Assembly (NCBI GenBank): GCA_963693365.1
Contig: CAVNZM010000001.1
Span: forward strand, 15,748,001-15,812,000
Source of the DNA: Amoebidium appalachense
Taxonomy: Eukaryota; Ichthyosporea
Direction: 5' to 3'
DNA length: 64,000 bases
The notes under the pieces are model-generated. The model did not search any database and was not told where the DNA came from. It saw nothing but the letters and a program-made list of their open reading frames with translations. The position numbers were made by a program, and so were the translations under genes. Shown here piece by piece: positions 35,131 to 48,761 of this stretch (its first letter is position 1; the number at the start of each line of letters is the position of its first letter).

Positions 35131-35675
35131 ATGATGCATCCATTCAATCCACACCATGGCCATACTGCCGCCAGCAGCAGGAAAATATCCAAAAATCAGA
35201 AAATATCACAATGATCATGCAATCAGATTTCAACCAAAGGGAAGAAAATATGAAGTAAAAGCATCAAATTGTTTCCCACATTGTATAATGCTAATACTAG
35301 TTGACAAAAATTAAACCCCTGATACGAATACTTGCGTAATCTCTTTAATATTCGAACATTCGAATTCATGAAAAGCCTCCCACTCAAGTCCCCCCTCCCC
35401 CCCCCTGAGGAGGCGCTTAGCTGCTTCCCCCCCACCCACCCAACCACCACCGATCACCAACCGGCAGCGAGGGGGTGCAAAAAGGGGGGCAGGAGGAAAG
35501 AAGGGGAAAAAAAGTAAGGGGTAAAGACACCGCATCTCAGAATCCCACCTATATGATACAATCCTTCATACACCACCCAAATCCAATCACCCCCACCAAG
35601 TCTCAGTCTGTCCTTCGATCCTTCGCTCCACATCACACACTTTCCATGTTTGGTACCTTCCAAAAAAGGCTAATA

Positions 35676-35783
35676 TTAGCATGCAGCCACCAGGCATGCG
35701 TCCAAGTGCCTATTGACGTCCCTCTGTGGCATTTCGACAGAGCACACTGGGCACTTGACCAGATTGGTGGGGGGTGGGGGTGC
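35676..35783 (-). CDS. Terminal exon encoding a UBZ4-like zinc finger (partial gene)
   Basis: The minus strand reads [20 protein letters not shown] followed by LDACLVAAC and a stop near 35676. The spacing C-x2-C-x11-H-x3-C matches UBZ4 ubiquitin-binding fingers, as at the C-terminus of SPRTN or in RAD18 and WRNIP1. A pyrimidine-rich acceptor (CCGTCAG) precedes a Pro-rich lead-in. I could not join it in phase to the upstream candidate exon at about 36425-36475 (IDYNPASTQPALQMYP, donor GTATGT), so the parent protein is unknown. A role in DNA damage tolerance or ubiquitin recognition is inference from the finger type alone. Confidence 0.5.
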   Translation of the reverse strand, partial: APPPPTNLVKCPVCSVEMPQRDVNRHLDACLVAAC

Positions 35784-35840
35784 TGGGGCTGACGGGGGGA
35801 AGGCCTGTGTGTATGTGTGTGTGTGTGTGAGTGAGGGGGG

Positions 35841-35889
<49 letters not shown>

Positions 35890-35893
35890 GGGG

Positions 35894-35957
<64 letters not shown>

Positions 35958-35960
35958 CAC

Positions 35961-36037
<77 letters not shown>

Positions 36038-36903
36038 AACGGGGGGGAGAGGGGTATAATGATTGAAGAAATATTTCCAGTTACTTTAATGTGCAACACC
36101 CAAGGTCATTTGAACTTTAACATCTGTAACCAACAGCAATCACTCGATTGGTGGGTGGAAGAGTGGGTGGTGTATGGTTTGTGATCATGGCATTTTGTTT
36201 TTCTTTTTTTTTTCTGTTTCTGTTTTTCGTTGTTGTTGTGGTGGTGATGGTGGTGGTGGCGGTGAATGGGCGGTTGGGCAAGTGGTGGATTGACGCCGGG
36301 GGGGGGGAGGGGGGGAGGGTCGGAAAACCCGCACAGAGTATGCAAAACGACAACACGAACAACTCTTATCCTCCCGGGGGAGGGGGGAGGGGGGGGGGGG
36401 GAGAGGGGGGAGGGTGTCACATACTGGGTACATTTGCAAAGCCGGCTGGGTGGAAGCCGGATTGTAGTCAATTTGACTGAGGGGAAAAATGGTCAGTGTG
36501 GGTGCATGTGCCTTTCGCGCGCGCGTGTGTATGTGTGTGTTTGTGTGTTGGGGGTGTGCAGGGGCCGAGGTGGGGGGGAACGGGGGGCGGGGGGGGGGGG
36601 GGGGGGAGGGGGGGGGGGGGGCGGGATTGATGATAAACCTGTCAATGATAGAGACATGCAAGCAAGAGGATAAAAAAACTACGTAAACATTCAAAACTGA
36701 TCCAGACATACCCTAAGAGATAAAATGCACAGAAAAGACATGAGATTGTGTCACAATGTGACTTCAAACTATGGCTGACGTTGGCAGAAAAGCGAAAGGC
36801 AGGTGTGAAAAGGAGGACATTACCCGCATTTCACACCCACGAGTTAGTTACAAAACATACATCCGCCTGCATACCACACACCCTCCAGTGCTGCTGTAAG
36901 TCT

Positions 36904-36974
36904 AGGCACACACAAACTCCAAGACATCCATCCTGATGACGCCCGGAGGCACGTGCTCAAACTTGTACAGTAGG

Positions 36975-37066
<92 letters not shown>

Positions 37067-37194
37067 GTACACAACAGGTACGCATACACATATACACGGG
37101 TGCGCACACACGAACACACACACACACGCACACACATACAAACACACACACACACACACACACAAACATACACACACACACACAAACACACACG

Positions 37195-37234
<40 letters not shown>

Positions 37235-37296
37235 CACACACACACCTTGCTTGGGATGGTGACGGTGGTGTAGGGGGGTACTGGTCTCTCCACGTG
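36904..37296 (-). CDS. Two phase-compatible C-terminal exons of an unrecognised protein
   Basis: Exon about 37296-37247 (acceptor GATACAG, donor AAG/GTGTGT) encodes ADKHVERPVPPYTTVTIPSK. A (CA)n-filled intron on the plus strand separates it from an exon at about 36960-36904 that encodes FEHVPPGVIRMDVLEFVCA and a stop. The join keeps phase 0. I do not recognise the family and cannot find further upstream exons with confidence. The last codons could instead be intron if GAGTTT/GTGTGT is used as a donor towards 36.4 kb. Confidence 0.35.
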
Positions 37297-37973
37297 CTTG
37301 TCTGCCCTCTGTATCACCCAATTCCCATCAAAATACAGTCACAGACACTCCCTTTAGCTGCTTCCACAGCATTCTCCTTCTGGAAGAATCCAGCGCCAGA
37401 TTCCATCATCCATGCGACACTATTAGGTCGAGTCTGTGACAAGCATGCACACAGATAACAGCCCCTTCACCGCTATCAAAACAAAACAAAACAAAACAAA
37501 CCAAAAAAACCAAAAAGGGGGGGAATAAATAAAAAAAAAAGGTGGAAGGTGTAAAAGCTAACTGCCCAGCCTTTCCATGTCCTTTTCATTAAGAGGAAAG
37601 CAAGGGGGGGAGGGAAGGGGGAGTGGAGGGGAGGGGGAGGGGGGGCGGGGGGAGTGGAGGGGAGGGGGAGGAGGGGCGGGGAGGGGAGTGGAAGGGAGGG
37701 GGGAGGAGGGGCGGGGGGGGGGGGGGGGGGGGGGGGGGGTATCGTACGATGGATTGGACGGTTGGCTCCAACCGTTCTTGGCCATGGCCAGATTTCTGCA
37801 CCCAAACAGTTAGAATTCTCACTGGCTCATGCAACCACCACCACATGTTGTAAGGTGTGTTGTTTATTCACACAAACACACAAACACACGCACGGACACT
37901 ACTTAACTATTACAACCACCGCCACCTTTCATCTTAGAATATTGACCCAAATTTAGTCGTTTTTTTTGTTTGG

Positions 37974-38020
<47 letters not shown>

Positions 38021-38084
38021 CTGCTCTGAAAGCTTAGCCAAACTCGCCACCAAATGGAGCCACAACGGGCGCTAACCAGTAATA

Positions 38085-38149
38085 TTAAGAAAATGCCCCT
38101 GAAAAACGCCCCCAAGCACTCCCCACAAGAGGCGCAGGTGCGCCCGCGC

Positions 38150-38216
<67 letters not shown>

Positions 38217-38248
38217 GCACGCACACACACACACACACATACACACAC

Positions 38249-38290
<42 letters not shown>

Positions 38291-38439
38291 ACGCACCCAC
38301 ACACACGCACGCACACACGCACACACGCACACACACACACGTAGGCACACACACACACACACACCGGCCTACAAGCTCGAAATACACAAACATATACACG
38401 AGCGCGTGTGCGCACATACGCACGCATGCGCGCGCGTGC

Positions 38440-38470
<31 letters not shown>

Positions 38471-39023
38471 CGCGCGCATGCACGCACGCCCGCACGCACG
38501 CACTTAGGCAAAGATACCAAAAGCCCGGACCCGGTGAACCGGCACTCTTGATCTTGTGAACGGGTAACTGCACACGAACACACACACAAGACACACATGC
38601 ACACACGCGCACGCACACACCCCCAAGCATGCACGCATACATACGCAAGAACAGACACACCTCCACGTATACGCGGGGACACGCACACACACGCACACGG
38701 GCCATCCCACACGCACACACACACATACACACACACCTCTGTATATCCAGCTCTGCAGACCGACTCAGCTTTCCTCCACCTACATGCTGCGACAACGCGT
38801 ACGATTCTGCCGGGCGCGTCTCTACGTAGGACGCCACAACGGGCCTGGGCTGAGTGTCAAGAGTGTACACAACTGGCGGGTGAACAGGAGCCGATCGAGC
38901 GTTTTTGCGCATGTGCAGTGCACGGCAGTAACGGCGCAGCACACAACCAAAGAGGATGAGTAGGACGGTGAGGCCTGATATGGTTACTATCACTAGTATG
39001 TAGTTTTCCAAGTCGCTAGCCAT
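38085..39023 (-). CDS. Putative small single-pass membrane protein, 133 aa, three exons
   Basis: No family recognised. Exons 39023-38737, 38567-38518 and 38149-38085 join in phase and sum to 402 nt (133 aa plus stop). Donors are GTGTGT and GTATCT; acceptors are GTGCAG and TACGAG. The protein starts MASDLENY, has one transmembrane segment (ILVIVTISGLTVLLILFGCV, residues about 9-28), then a basic stop-transfer cluster (RRYCRALHMRKNAR) and a Pro/Ser-rich cytosolic tail. It is probably a type III or signal-anchor protein. The introns are (CA)n on the plus strand. Weak points are the purine-ending last acceptor and the lack of a recognisable domain. Confidence 0.4.
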
Positions 39024-40581
39024 TTTAGAATGGTTGTGAAGTGTAGGGGTACTGTGTGCAACACAAAAGAAAGGCCAAATGGATGAAGAGGTGCAGTTGA
39101 TTAGTGCTCGGAAGGGAAGTGACACCGTTCCACTACCAAAATCAATGTCTCTCAGAAAATAATAAAGAAAAAAATTACAATACACCAATAACGTTTCTTC
39201 AGGTGGAAAAATGTGCAGGTAACAGTGCAGAAAAGTGGTCCAAGCCAGCCCTTCGCCCCGGTGTTGGGGTATGCCACCGAATTCACTTCTCGCCAATCTT
39301 AACGCATTTAGACGGGTTTGTTACTTAATGACTGCAAGTAAATAAATACTACACCCGAAAAAATCCGTTCCTGTGGACAATCTATACTGATACTTTTTTC
39401 TATTTGCACTACAACCTCTGGACAACCCTACTTTCAAATGCACAAGCATACACGTTCTTTCTTTTGTCATTTGTGCCCTGCAGTGATCGATCACACACTT
39501 GTCTTGCTTGGTGCTTGGTGACTGTCACGAAACTATGCGCTTGAATAGACGAAAACAAGTGCGATTGGTTCAGCTTGCGGTGATGCTCACAGCCAGACGA
39601 TTGGTAGATCCAGAATTACGTCAGCATTTTCATTTTTCAGGAAAAGGAAACAAAGGGGAGATAAAAAGATATACCCTTGTTTAAAAAAAAATTAAAATCA
39701 TTATTAGCAGCAACTTTGTTGTTCCGTTTGAATGATTGAGTAGGGCAGTGAACTGACTGAATTGAACTAAATGAGTCCCCACTGTCTCAGTCTTTCAGAA
39801 ACAGATGATAGGTTTAAAATCATATACTGATATAAGCTAAAGATTTTCAGCTTATGATTGGGTGTTTGAACAATACCGATTTAGATCCGATGATCGGCCA
39901 GATCGGCGTCACTGTTCTGCTTGAAATCACTCTTCAAAGTCTGAAATGTAAACATAAAATACTAAAGAAAAATAATTATAAAAAAAAAACCAATTTTGTA
40001 AATTAATTTTAACATAATGTGTACTTTTCAGCAAGTCTGCATGAGGGAAGTGGCCTCGTGGGCCTTGGCAGCGCCGCCAGCCGCGCCGGGTCGCCCAGGA
40101 AAGATTTGAAAAAGCCAATCAGCATAAAGCAAAAATTCAAAATAGTATTGGTCTATCTTAGATCTAGATCTATTAACCACATAAAGCCAAAAAAGGTACT
40201 CTGTGATTTGTCCATAACCAGTTGCCTGTGCCTGTGTCACCGTGTACGTACAGTCGGTCCTCAATAGGCTCCACTTCGTGACTGTTCCTTTTCATGATCA
40301 ACTTTTTGCTCAGAACGATGATCGTATAAGCCTATCTATGTAGACACAGGCACATATCCTCATGTTCTTTTTGCTCTTTTTGTATGCCAATCTACATTCG
40401 AAAATGGGAAACCACCAAGAACAGCAATGCATACCACGCCTGTGGCCGTAGATCGGATCATATGCTGACTGCCGTGAGACTAGCGAAGGGAACTGCTTAG
40501 TTTTTTAAATTTAGTTCGAGAATAGTTGATACGGGCATAGATAGTGGTGAGATTTTTTTATTTTATTATATCCATAATACA
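39024..40581. other. Intergenic, no gene seen
   Basis: AT-richer sequence almost free of microsatellites. I find no splice-bounded frame that I can support. Confidence 0.5.
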
Positions 40582-40800
40582 TCACCATTGTGAACGTAGT
40601 AGTGAACCGCGGATAAAACTTTCGATGTTGATATCGATGGTGCAGCCGCAGTGACCACCTTCCGGATCCAGACAAATTTGCAAAGACACCGGAGGTGGGT
40701 CCCACACACGCCTTTGGCACAAGTCTGTCGCTTTCTTGGACTCGCATGTATATAAAACTCGGGCAACTCCATCATAAGCATTTTTTCCACAAGATTCCGC
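40582..40800 (-). CDS. Possible exon of a small cysteine-rich protein
   Basis: After a plausible acceptor (AATGATACAG) the minus strand reads AESCGKNAYDGVARVLYTCE, then a stretch with CQRRVWDPPP, ICLDPEGGHCGCTIDINIES and a stop at 40582. The spaced cysteines and non-repetitive composition argue for real coding sequence. No upstream exon, signal peptide or family match was found, so it may equally be chance. Confidence 0.3.
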   Translation of the reverse strand, partial: AESCGKNAYDGVARVLYTCESKKATDLCQRRVWDPPPVSLQICLDPEGGHCGCTIDINIESFIRGSLLRSQW

Positions 40801-41224
40801 CTGTATCATTGAATAGCTGAACCTAACGATAATGAATAAAGTAGTACGCGTATGTGCGGTTTGGCGCAAAATTCAAGTCCCGAGCTCTGAATCTCGCTCT
40901 AGTATGTAGTAGGCAACCCGTATTTTCACACATGTATGTATGTATTCAGGCCACTTCAAATACTTCAAAGCATTGAGCATCCCCTACCCTGCCCCGCTAG
41001 CTCAAACTACCTTCACTACCGAAAGCTGCTTATAAATTCTGACACAAATCTGCATTTATTAATCTCTGTCTACCCAGAATGGTAACCCATCAACAATACG
41101 TCGAGCAACTCTATCTATCCCTATCAAACCCATACGTTATTCAATCTCACACCTCCCCAGCGGATATTTACGAAAATAAAAGCTTTGCAATTGATGTCAT
41201 GTTCTTATCTCATACAGAACTCCG

Positions 41225-41261
<37 letters not shown>

Positions 41262-41397
41262 TGTTTAACGTTTTTAATTGGACGTCCCATCCCACCCTTT
41301 CCCCTTCCCCCTACTTCCTTGCGCTCCCATCTCTCAAAGACGATGCCGCAGTTAAACTCTTCTTTTCTTCTATTCGGTCATCACCTAAACTTGTCCA

Positions 41398-41826
41398 TCA
41401 ACGACCCACATCGCTGGCCCTAGCCAAAAACACACGGTAGAATGCAGCATTGAGCACCCCCGTAATATTTGCCAGAATTACGCACGCCAGAGTCAGAGGC
41501 AGGGGGGATTTTACACCGTGGCTCAGCACGATGGTGTACACGGCCCAGGGGGTCCATTCAACGACGAAAATCAGCACAAATCCGTTCATGATGTTGGCCA
41601 GGCGGCGCTGCCGGCGGAGGCGGCGTCGTTCCTCCGAAGTTCGTGGGATGGAGGTTTTTGGAAGGGTGGCTTTATTAGCCTTGGTGGGGGTCTTTCTGGC
41701 CGGGAGGGGGTAGACGGGGATGTCTGACTCAATGCAAACCTGCAAAAGGAGTGAATATTTAGTGGCTACGCCCCTCCCCCCCTGCCTTCCCCCACACATA
41801 CACCAAAAAAAAAAAAAAAAAAAAAA

Positions 41827-41874
<48 letters not shown>

Positions 41875-42918
41875 AAGAAAAGAAAGAAAGAAAAGGAAAA
41901 GCCGTTGAAATAACGAAAAATTTTTGTGTGTGTGTGTGGGGGGGGAGGGGGGGGGGGGGGAGCCGGGGAGGGGGGGGGGGGGGGAGGGGGGGGGGGGGGC
42001 GACGGGCCTGACGAGCTAAGGCAGACAGTATAGTTCAGATGATGTTGTGGTGTGGTAAGTAGTGGAGGGCAGACTATATTGCTCTCATGTGGAAGTGTTT
42101 CGTTTTATTTCGATGACTGGGTCCATAATAAATGGCTCCAAATATCAGGAGCTATGTTGAAGCTTATAGAACTGCCGGAGATATCCCGGCATTTTCTTTT
42201 CTTTTCTTTCGTTCAAAGTTTCTCAACTTTTCCCTCCCCCCAACCCCTTTTTTTTGTGGTTGTGGCTGTGAAGTGAAGAAGAAGCCGGGGCGGGGCAGGG
42301 GGAGGGGGGGGGGGGGGGGGGGGGGAAGGTGCGGGGGCGGGGGGGGGGGAGGGGGGAGGGGGAGGGGGGCATGAGGACAGACCTCTGTTGTAGAGACTGT
42401 GTTGCTGGTGCATGCATCAGACCCCCCCGCCTCTGCACCCACAGCAGCCTCCCACATCAGCTCGGGTAGCTCGGAGCACACACCAAGACTCGAACGGCGC
42501 TGGGGGGGCTTATCCCAAAATATCACATTGGACACCCCGTCAATCGAAATACTTCCAGCTACACCCTCGGAAATGGAAATGGTGGTAGATGATTGGCTGC
42601 CTTCGGACGTTTCCCTTCTCATTGTGAGTCGATTCTCACTACCATATTCGGAAATCCGATTGGGTTCCTCGACCGTTGATTGGTTGCCGGCCACACCGCT
42701 TTCCTGCGTCCTACGCGAGCTAGATAGCGAATTTGGGATGTATGCACGAATATTCTTGCGGAAATCGGCCGATCTGTACAATCTGGATGTGGTGAGTATG
42801 TAGCAGATCGCAGATACGATTAGGCACACCACCAGGAGACCAATATTGTAGACGAGGGAGAGCCACGATGGTTGGTCGGCCCCAATACTGCACCAGAGCC
42901 CCGCACTGTGTGTGTGTG

Positions 42919-42952
<34 letters not shown>

Positions 42953-43285
42953 CGGTGTGTGTGTGTGCGCGCGCGAAGTGCGTGCATGTATCCCTGTGTA
43001 TGTGTTTTGTGTGTCTGGCCTTGCCCAAGGGTGTAGTGTGTCACTGTGTGTGTGCGCGCAAGCTTGAAGGGAACAGTCTGTAACCGAAGGGCGGGGGGGG
43101 GGGGGGGGAGGGGGGGAGGGACGGTTAGTCGTTGGCAGGCCAAAACCATAAACCAAATGAAAAAAAAATGAAATGAAGGAGAATTGTGTAGTTTTTGGCA
43201 AGGGAAATGTGTGACGGAGAAGGGCCGGAGGAGAACAGGTGTGTGTGTGTGTGTGTGTGTCTGTGTGTGTGTGTGTGTGTGTGTC

Positions 43286-43332
<47 letters not shown>

Positions 43333-43665
43333 TTGTTTGTGGGGGGAGGGGGGGAGGGGGGAAGTTTTTTCTCTCATGGACTCAGGGCCCCCTGCAGAGA
43401 GTAAAAAGTGAAACCAAATTCCACACGATACCTGGAGGAAACCCTGAAGTAGACGCAACGGGTGACACTCGCATTGATTTCGCTTCCCGTGATCTATACA
43501 AAAACCACTCACTTCAAATCCCTTATCCCGTTTATTTTGTTTTTGAGAACTAACCCCTTTTTAAGCCAAGTCGTGATCAAAAAGCTCTGACTGCCAACAG
43601 TAAGGTGGTTTTGGCTGTGTCGGTGAGCGAGTAAGCGAATGAGCCCTCCGGGTTGGTGGTGGTGG

Positions 43666-43698
<33 letters not shown>

Positions 43699-44800
43699 AA
43701 ATCTATTGTCGTTAGAAAAGGAAGAGGGGGGGGGGGGGGGGGGGGGGGGGGGAGGGGGGAGAGAAAGAGAAGGGGGGGGGGGGAGGGGGGGAGGGGGGGG
43801 GGGGGGGGGAGGGGGGGGCAAGTGACTTACGCTCCATAACCATTAAACGTAAAGGGAATGATGGTCAGAATTAGGGGAAACCCCAGTCCAAAGGCTAACA
43901 TTCGCTTCATCGTGTTGAACACCATCAGCCGAGGCCTATTTCCGATCACCCCCCACACGTACACACTCACCATGGCGGGGTACAAGGCCACGCATTGCAC
44001 CGCGAAAGTCAGGAAAAATCCCCCCATCACACATATGGCCCTCGATTTTCCGACATCGATAACAATGAGCGTGTATATGATGTTGAAGATACATCCGGAG
44101 GAAAAGAGAATATCAGAGAGGGAGATGAATGCAGGGAAAAACTGCATCAGGGTTAAGGTGGTTGGGGTCTTGCGCCATAAAAGGAAGGTGTGACGGAGAA
44201 TCCACAGCGAGCCAAGAAAGCTGAAGAAGAGGCTCACCAGAGAGACAATCTGCGTGAAAAAATTACGGTTTCGGTCAGCACAACTAATCTCTCGTTATTC
44301 AATGGGGCATCTGTATGTGTATACTTGAAGAGGGGGAAGAGGGGAGGGGGGGGGGGGGGGGGGGGGGTTGCTGGGGGAGAGAGAGGGGGGGGGGGGGGGG
44401 GGGAGGGGAGGGGGGAGACAGAGAGAAGGGGGTGGGATAAATTCTCTACATATGAAATTTTGTGCCTGCTGGACCTATACTCTGCTTTGGTGAGAGAAAA
44501 TGCAGTTATACAGAATTTTTTTCTTTTTTCTTTGACTTTGTTTTATCTAGCAGCACCTTCTCTCTTCATGTAGTCACGTTAAACTTTGCTCCTGGAGCTC
44601 ACCGCACTTATTAAACTTCCTCTGAGGCCAATTGTTCCCCATATCTATCTACCCCGTTGCCCCCCCTCCCGGAGTTTCTTTGGTTTCCATACTCTACTAT
44701 GTAAGATGAGTCGCTCTTATTATACAATGAATATTGTTCTCAGTGTCAATACCTTGACTGTGTAGAACTCGTGCTGCCCAATTCCACCGTAGGGAGCCAT
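41398..44800 (-). CDS. Seven-helix cAMP-receptor-like GPCR, paralogue A, 443 aa, four exons
   Basis: Class E-type (Dictyostelium cAR/GCR-like) receptors signal through G proteins at the plasma membrane; the ligand is unknown here. Exons 44800-44753, 44249-43831, 42905-42383 and 41739-41398 sum to 1,332 nt with consistent phases. The short first exon MAPYGGIGQHEFYTVK precedes TM1 (LGSLWILRHTFLLW). TM2, TM3 (GGFFLTFAVQCVALYPAMVS) and TM4 complete exon 2. Exon 3 opens with AGLWCSIGADQPSW, whose Cys should pair with the Cys before TM3, then TM5 and a Ser-rich third intracellular loop of about 150 residues. Exon 4 gives a basic RRLRRQRRL stretch, TM6 (FVLIFVVEWTPWAVYTIVL) and TM7. It is the inverted partner of the gene at 46780, with exons 1-3 of identical length (48, 419, 523 nt). 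Family call rests on topology and motifs seen by eye. Confidence 0.8.
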
Positions 44801-46779
44801 GATGGTTTTCTCGTTCCCGTGGAAAAGGCTCAGAACTGCGTTCAATCAAAGGCCTTGTAGGAGAAAAAACAGCGGGGAGAGCCTGGGGTTGTTGGTGAAA
44901 CGGGTGGTGGGAGACTTTGTTTTGAAGGCCTAACAAAACGTGCAATGCAACGGAAAACTTGGAAATGCTCGCTGAACGTTCCCCTTTTCCTTTCCGCTTT
45001 TGCTTCGCCGGATCCCTCTATTTAACGTACCGACAAATGCCACTTACTTCAACCCAGCTTCTTGTAAATTGAATAATAAGTGGGGTCATAAGCCAACTGT
45101 GGTCAATATCTTAAACTAGGAGTGCCGTGGCCCCAGGTTGTGAAAACTTGGAACTGCGGACTGAAACACAAAAGGAAGCTTCGGGGGGAGCAAATCTTAT
45201 CGAGACGCCCAGCATAAACGCTGCAAGCTTTTATGGAGCTGCAAATGAGCTCAGGAATCCACAAATTTCCCACGTGGAAGCTATGGAAGCATCTGTGCTA
45301 GACTTGATGCCAAAAATAGACCTACCAGAAACACAATACACGGGCCCTTGGAGAGATTCGGTGCTACTCTGCCAATATTGTACACATGACCGTATACGCG
45401 CGTATGTACGCGCGTGTTGTGCATGTATGTTCGTTATAAAAGTGTTTAAATGACGATATACATATAAAGAAAATGAGTTACGGTGTAGATGATTTAAATT
45501 TGTGCAGAGTGGTTGCCTTCGAATATGTAGTACTGAGGTGTGTGCAAGTGTTTGCCACTCAACCTTTCTGGCCCGTGACCCAGGCGTGTTGGCTGTCGAA
45601 GCCCTGAGATTTGAATGCACCAATAAGAACACAGCTACGTCTGATGATTGGTTATTACATTTTTACCCATATAAAGACAAATATGATGTATTATTATTCG
45701 TCCATAAACCTGGCTTCAAAGGCCAATGAGAAGGAATCCATCTGCATTCCATCACTTCTTTTGTTTACATACATTGTTGAACTTGTCTCCCCACGCGGAA
45801 AAACGGAGCACGAGTCACGAACCATGGACCCGCGCTGACAACTGGCCTATTTCAAAGCAACCTATTACATATCTATGTAAATATAATCTTTAATTTCATA
45901 ATCATATTTGAGCATACAAGCTCTGTATCCACGTATATGTAAATTGTGCATATATGTGTGGAGCCTCCGAGTGGAGGTCGTTCAAACCACTTGAACAACA
46001 TGTTTCTGCCCCTGGGGAGCACGTATAACGTTGATAATGCTAATTATTAAGCCACCGTGCACTTAATTATACTCGATGTCCACGTGAGAAGTCGTCGGTT
46101 TCGAATTCGCATTCCTGCTTGCTGATGGCACATGTGTGCGAGGCTCATGCGTACCCCGGGTCAGGACACACACACCAGATTCTAAATGATGCATAATGAG
46201 AAGCGTGAGCTAACTACATAACCCTGAAGTCAAACAAGCTGCCTTTCTAGTCCCCTCCATACTTGTCCGGTTTCTATTTCAAGTTTTGGTTTTACTGCTC
46301 AGTATGTATAGTGACCCCCAGAGTGAGATTCCATTACTTTTGCACGACCAGTACTAGTACTAGTTCGTTTTCATTAGGCATATGCATCCACAGCCATTTA
46401 TCCTGCTGATGACACAAAGTTGGTCATCTTTGTTAAAACCACGTCTCGAATTTGAATTCCTCGAACCAAGGCTACAATAAATCTAAACCTGTTAAAAGTA
46501 CAAAAGACAGAAAGCAGGACTAGAAAGGGATGGGGAGAACGGAATGCCACATGGTAATCCAAAAAGGAGCAACCGGCCTACAGGTTAGTGCTGTTTAGAA
46601 GGGGCTTCCTGAACCTTACTAAATTTCATTTCACATATAACTGCAACAAAGCCCGTTAGCACCTGTGTTACCAACAGCCCTCTGTTCTTACTCGCCCTTG
46701 CAATAGCCTTGCTAGTGTCCGGGGCCCCGAACACATATTCTTTTAGAGCTCAAGCCACGGTGAGAAAGACTTTGATAAC
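44801..46779. promoter_or_regulatory. Divergent intergenic region between the two receptor genes
   Basis: About 2 kb between the opposed start codons, so promoters for both genes should lie here. TATA-like strings occur (TTATAAAA near 45434, CATATAAAG near 45669), but none sits at a convincing distance from either ATG. Both immediate 5' flanks share CCACGG and GAGAAA-type strings. No gene is recognised inside. Confidence 0.45.
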
Positions 46780-48508
46780 ATGGCGCCTTACGGCGGGATA
46801 TCCCAGGCAGAGTTCTACACAGTCAAGGTGTGTGTATGCTTTTCTCAAAAACTTCGCATTTATAACTGACTTACAGCAATACTTAGCTTAGATTCTTAGT
46901 TCTTAGCGTATATCATAAACAACAACTGTTACAACTATTGGGGGGGGGGGAGGGGACAGGGAGGGGAGGTGGGGGGTGGGGGGAGGGGGGTGCACGTGGG
47001 GGGGGGGAGAGGGGGAGTCGGTGGGTGCAGAGGGAATCGCGGCTGCAGTGGTGAGAGAGAGCTTGTGTCTGTGGAAGATAAAGTGGGTTGCGTATGAACA
47101 CTCAAAAATGGGGGACACTCTATATTCACTTGCCACTGTAAAGTCACTTTCGGTCGACCCCATTCGTTTGAAGACCCAAAACACATCGGCTCCCTTCACC
47201 ACGAATTTCTATTAGCGTGGCTTATTATAGGTAGCCTATATCGGCTTCAATTAAAATGTAGGAACGTGTATAGGTACATTAATACTATTCTGATGCAGGT
47301 ACTAGTACCCTACTGCCTGCCAGTGGGGCTAAAAGGCAGAGTCAAATGGACGGTGGTAGTCTCTGTGAGGTGAAACGGGATAAAGACAAAAACTCAAGCT
47401 TACTCCCACAACTGCTTTGCTTTTTTTTTTTTCTTTTTTTTTTTTTTTTATAAAAAAAAAACACAGATTGTCTCGTTGGCCAGCCTGTCGCTCAGTCTGA
47501 TTGGCTCGCTGTGGATTCTGCGCCACACCTTCCTGTTATGGCGCCGCACCCCAACCACCTTAACCATCAAGCAATTTTTTCCGGCATTCATCGCCCTTTC
47601 CGACATATTCTTTGCTTTGGCAAGCATTCTTAACATCACATACACACTCATTGTTATCGATGTCGGAAGATTTCACGCTGTATGTGTTATGGGGGGTTTT
47701 TTCCTGACTTTTGCGGTGCAATGTACGGCCCTGTACCCCGCCATGGTGAGTGTGTACGTGTGGGGGGTGATCGGAAATAAACCTTCGCTGATGGTGTTCA
47801 ACACGGTGAAAAAAATGTTGGCATTTGGGCTGGGGTTTCCCCTATTTCTGACCATCATCCCGTTTACATTCAACGGCTATGGAGAGTAAGTACCCCCCCC
47901 CCCCCCCCCCCCCCCCATCCCGCCTCCCCCATCCCTCACCCCGTCGTTCCCTCCTCACTTTCTCCCCGCCCTTCTCCGCCAGCCCTTCCCCGGCAAAACG
48001 CACACATACACACCTCGTTCAACTGCTACGTCCACCTCACTACACACCTACCTGCCCAATCAGTATTATACGTTGATATTTCCGTACGTCACACAAGGCC
48101 CCACTCGATGGCACCTGTCAAGTAGCATCCCCACTATACTCACTTTTCACCACCACACTCGGTAGCATTTTGCAGAAGGCACTTCCATGGCCATAAAAGA
48201 TGTATGGGATCAGCGTAAAAACCTACCTAAAATTTTGAAAGGAAAAAAGTGTTCTTGCCTATTTGCTCTAAATATCTGCTAGCAGCTCCTGTGACGGCTC
48301 ACTATCTGCAAAAATCAGCCGCTCTCTGCTTCTTGGTGTCTTTTCAGTCTTCCCCCCCCCCCCCCCCCCCCCCTCCGCCTTCACCCTCCGGTACCCCTGT
48401 CTACCCCATTTTCAGGATCCAACACTGGATTGCCCTCGCCTACGTTTTTTTTGGTCGGTGTAATAGCTAAATTGTTCATGACCGACCACTCGTGCCTTCC
48501 CCCCCTCC

Positions 48509-48544
<36 letters not shown>

Positions 48545-48712
48545 CACCTCTTTTCTACCCTTCAGCTCTCCTCATCCCTCCCCTCTACCAGCCGCCCACC
48601 CCTCCCACGATTCTTTTCCTCCCTAACACATGCACACGTTTAGGGCCTTAATAATGTACAATAATACACTACTTATACTGTGCCCCCCGCCCCCCCCCTG
48701 CACGCATGCACG

Positions 48713-48761
<49 letters not shown>

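Noticed and set aside
37390-37450. Minus-strand frame WMMESGAGFFQKENAVEAAK as an exon upstream of 37296
   Set aside because: The composition looks protein-like, but its only nearby donor has phase 1 and does not fit the phase-0 acceptor of the next candidate exon.
45127-45453. 108-residue frame between the two receptor genes
   Set aside because: No splice context, no domain, and it lies in the divergent promoter region; most likely chance.
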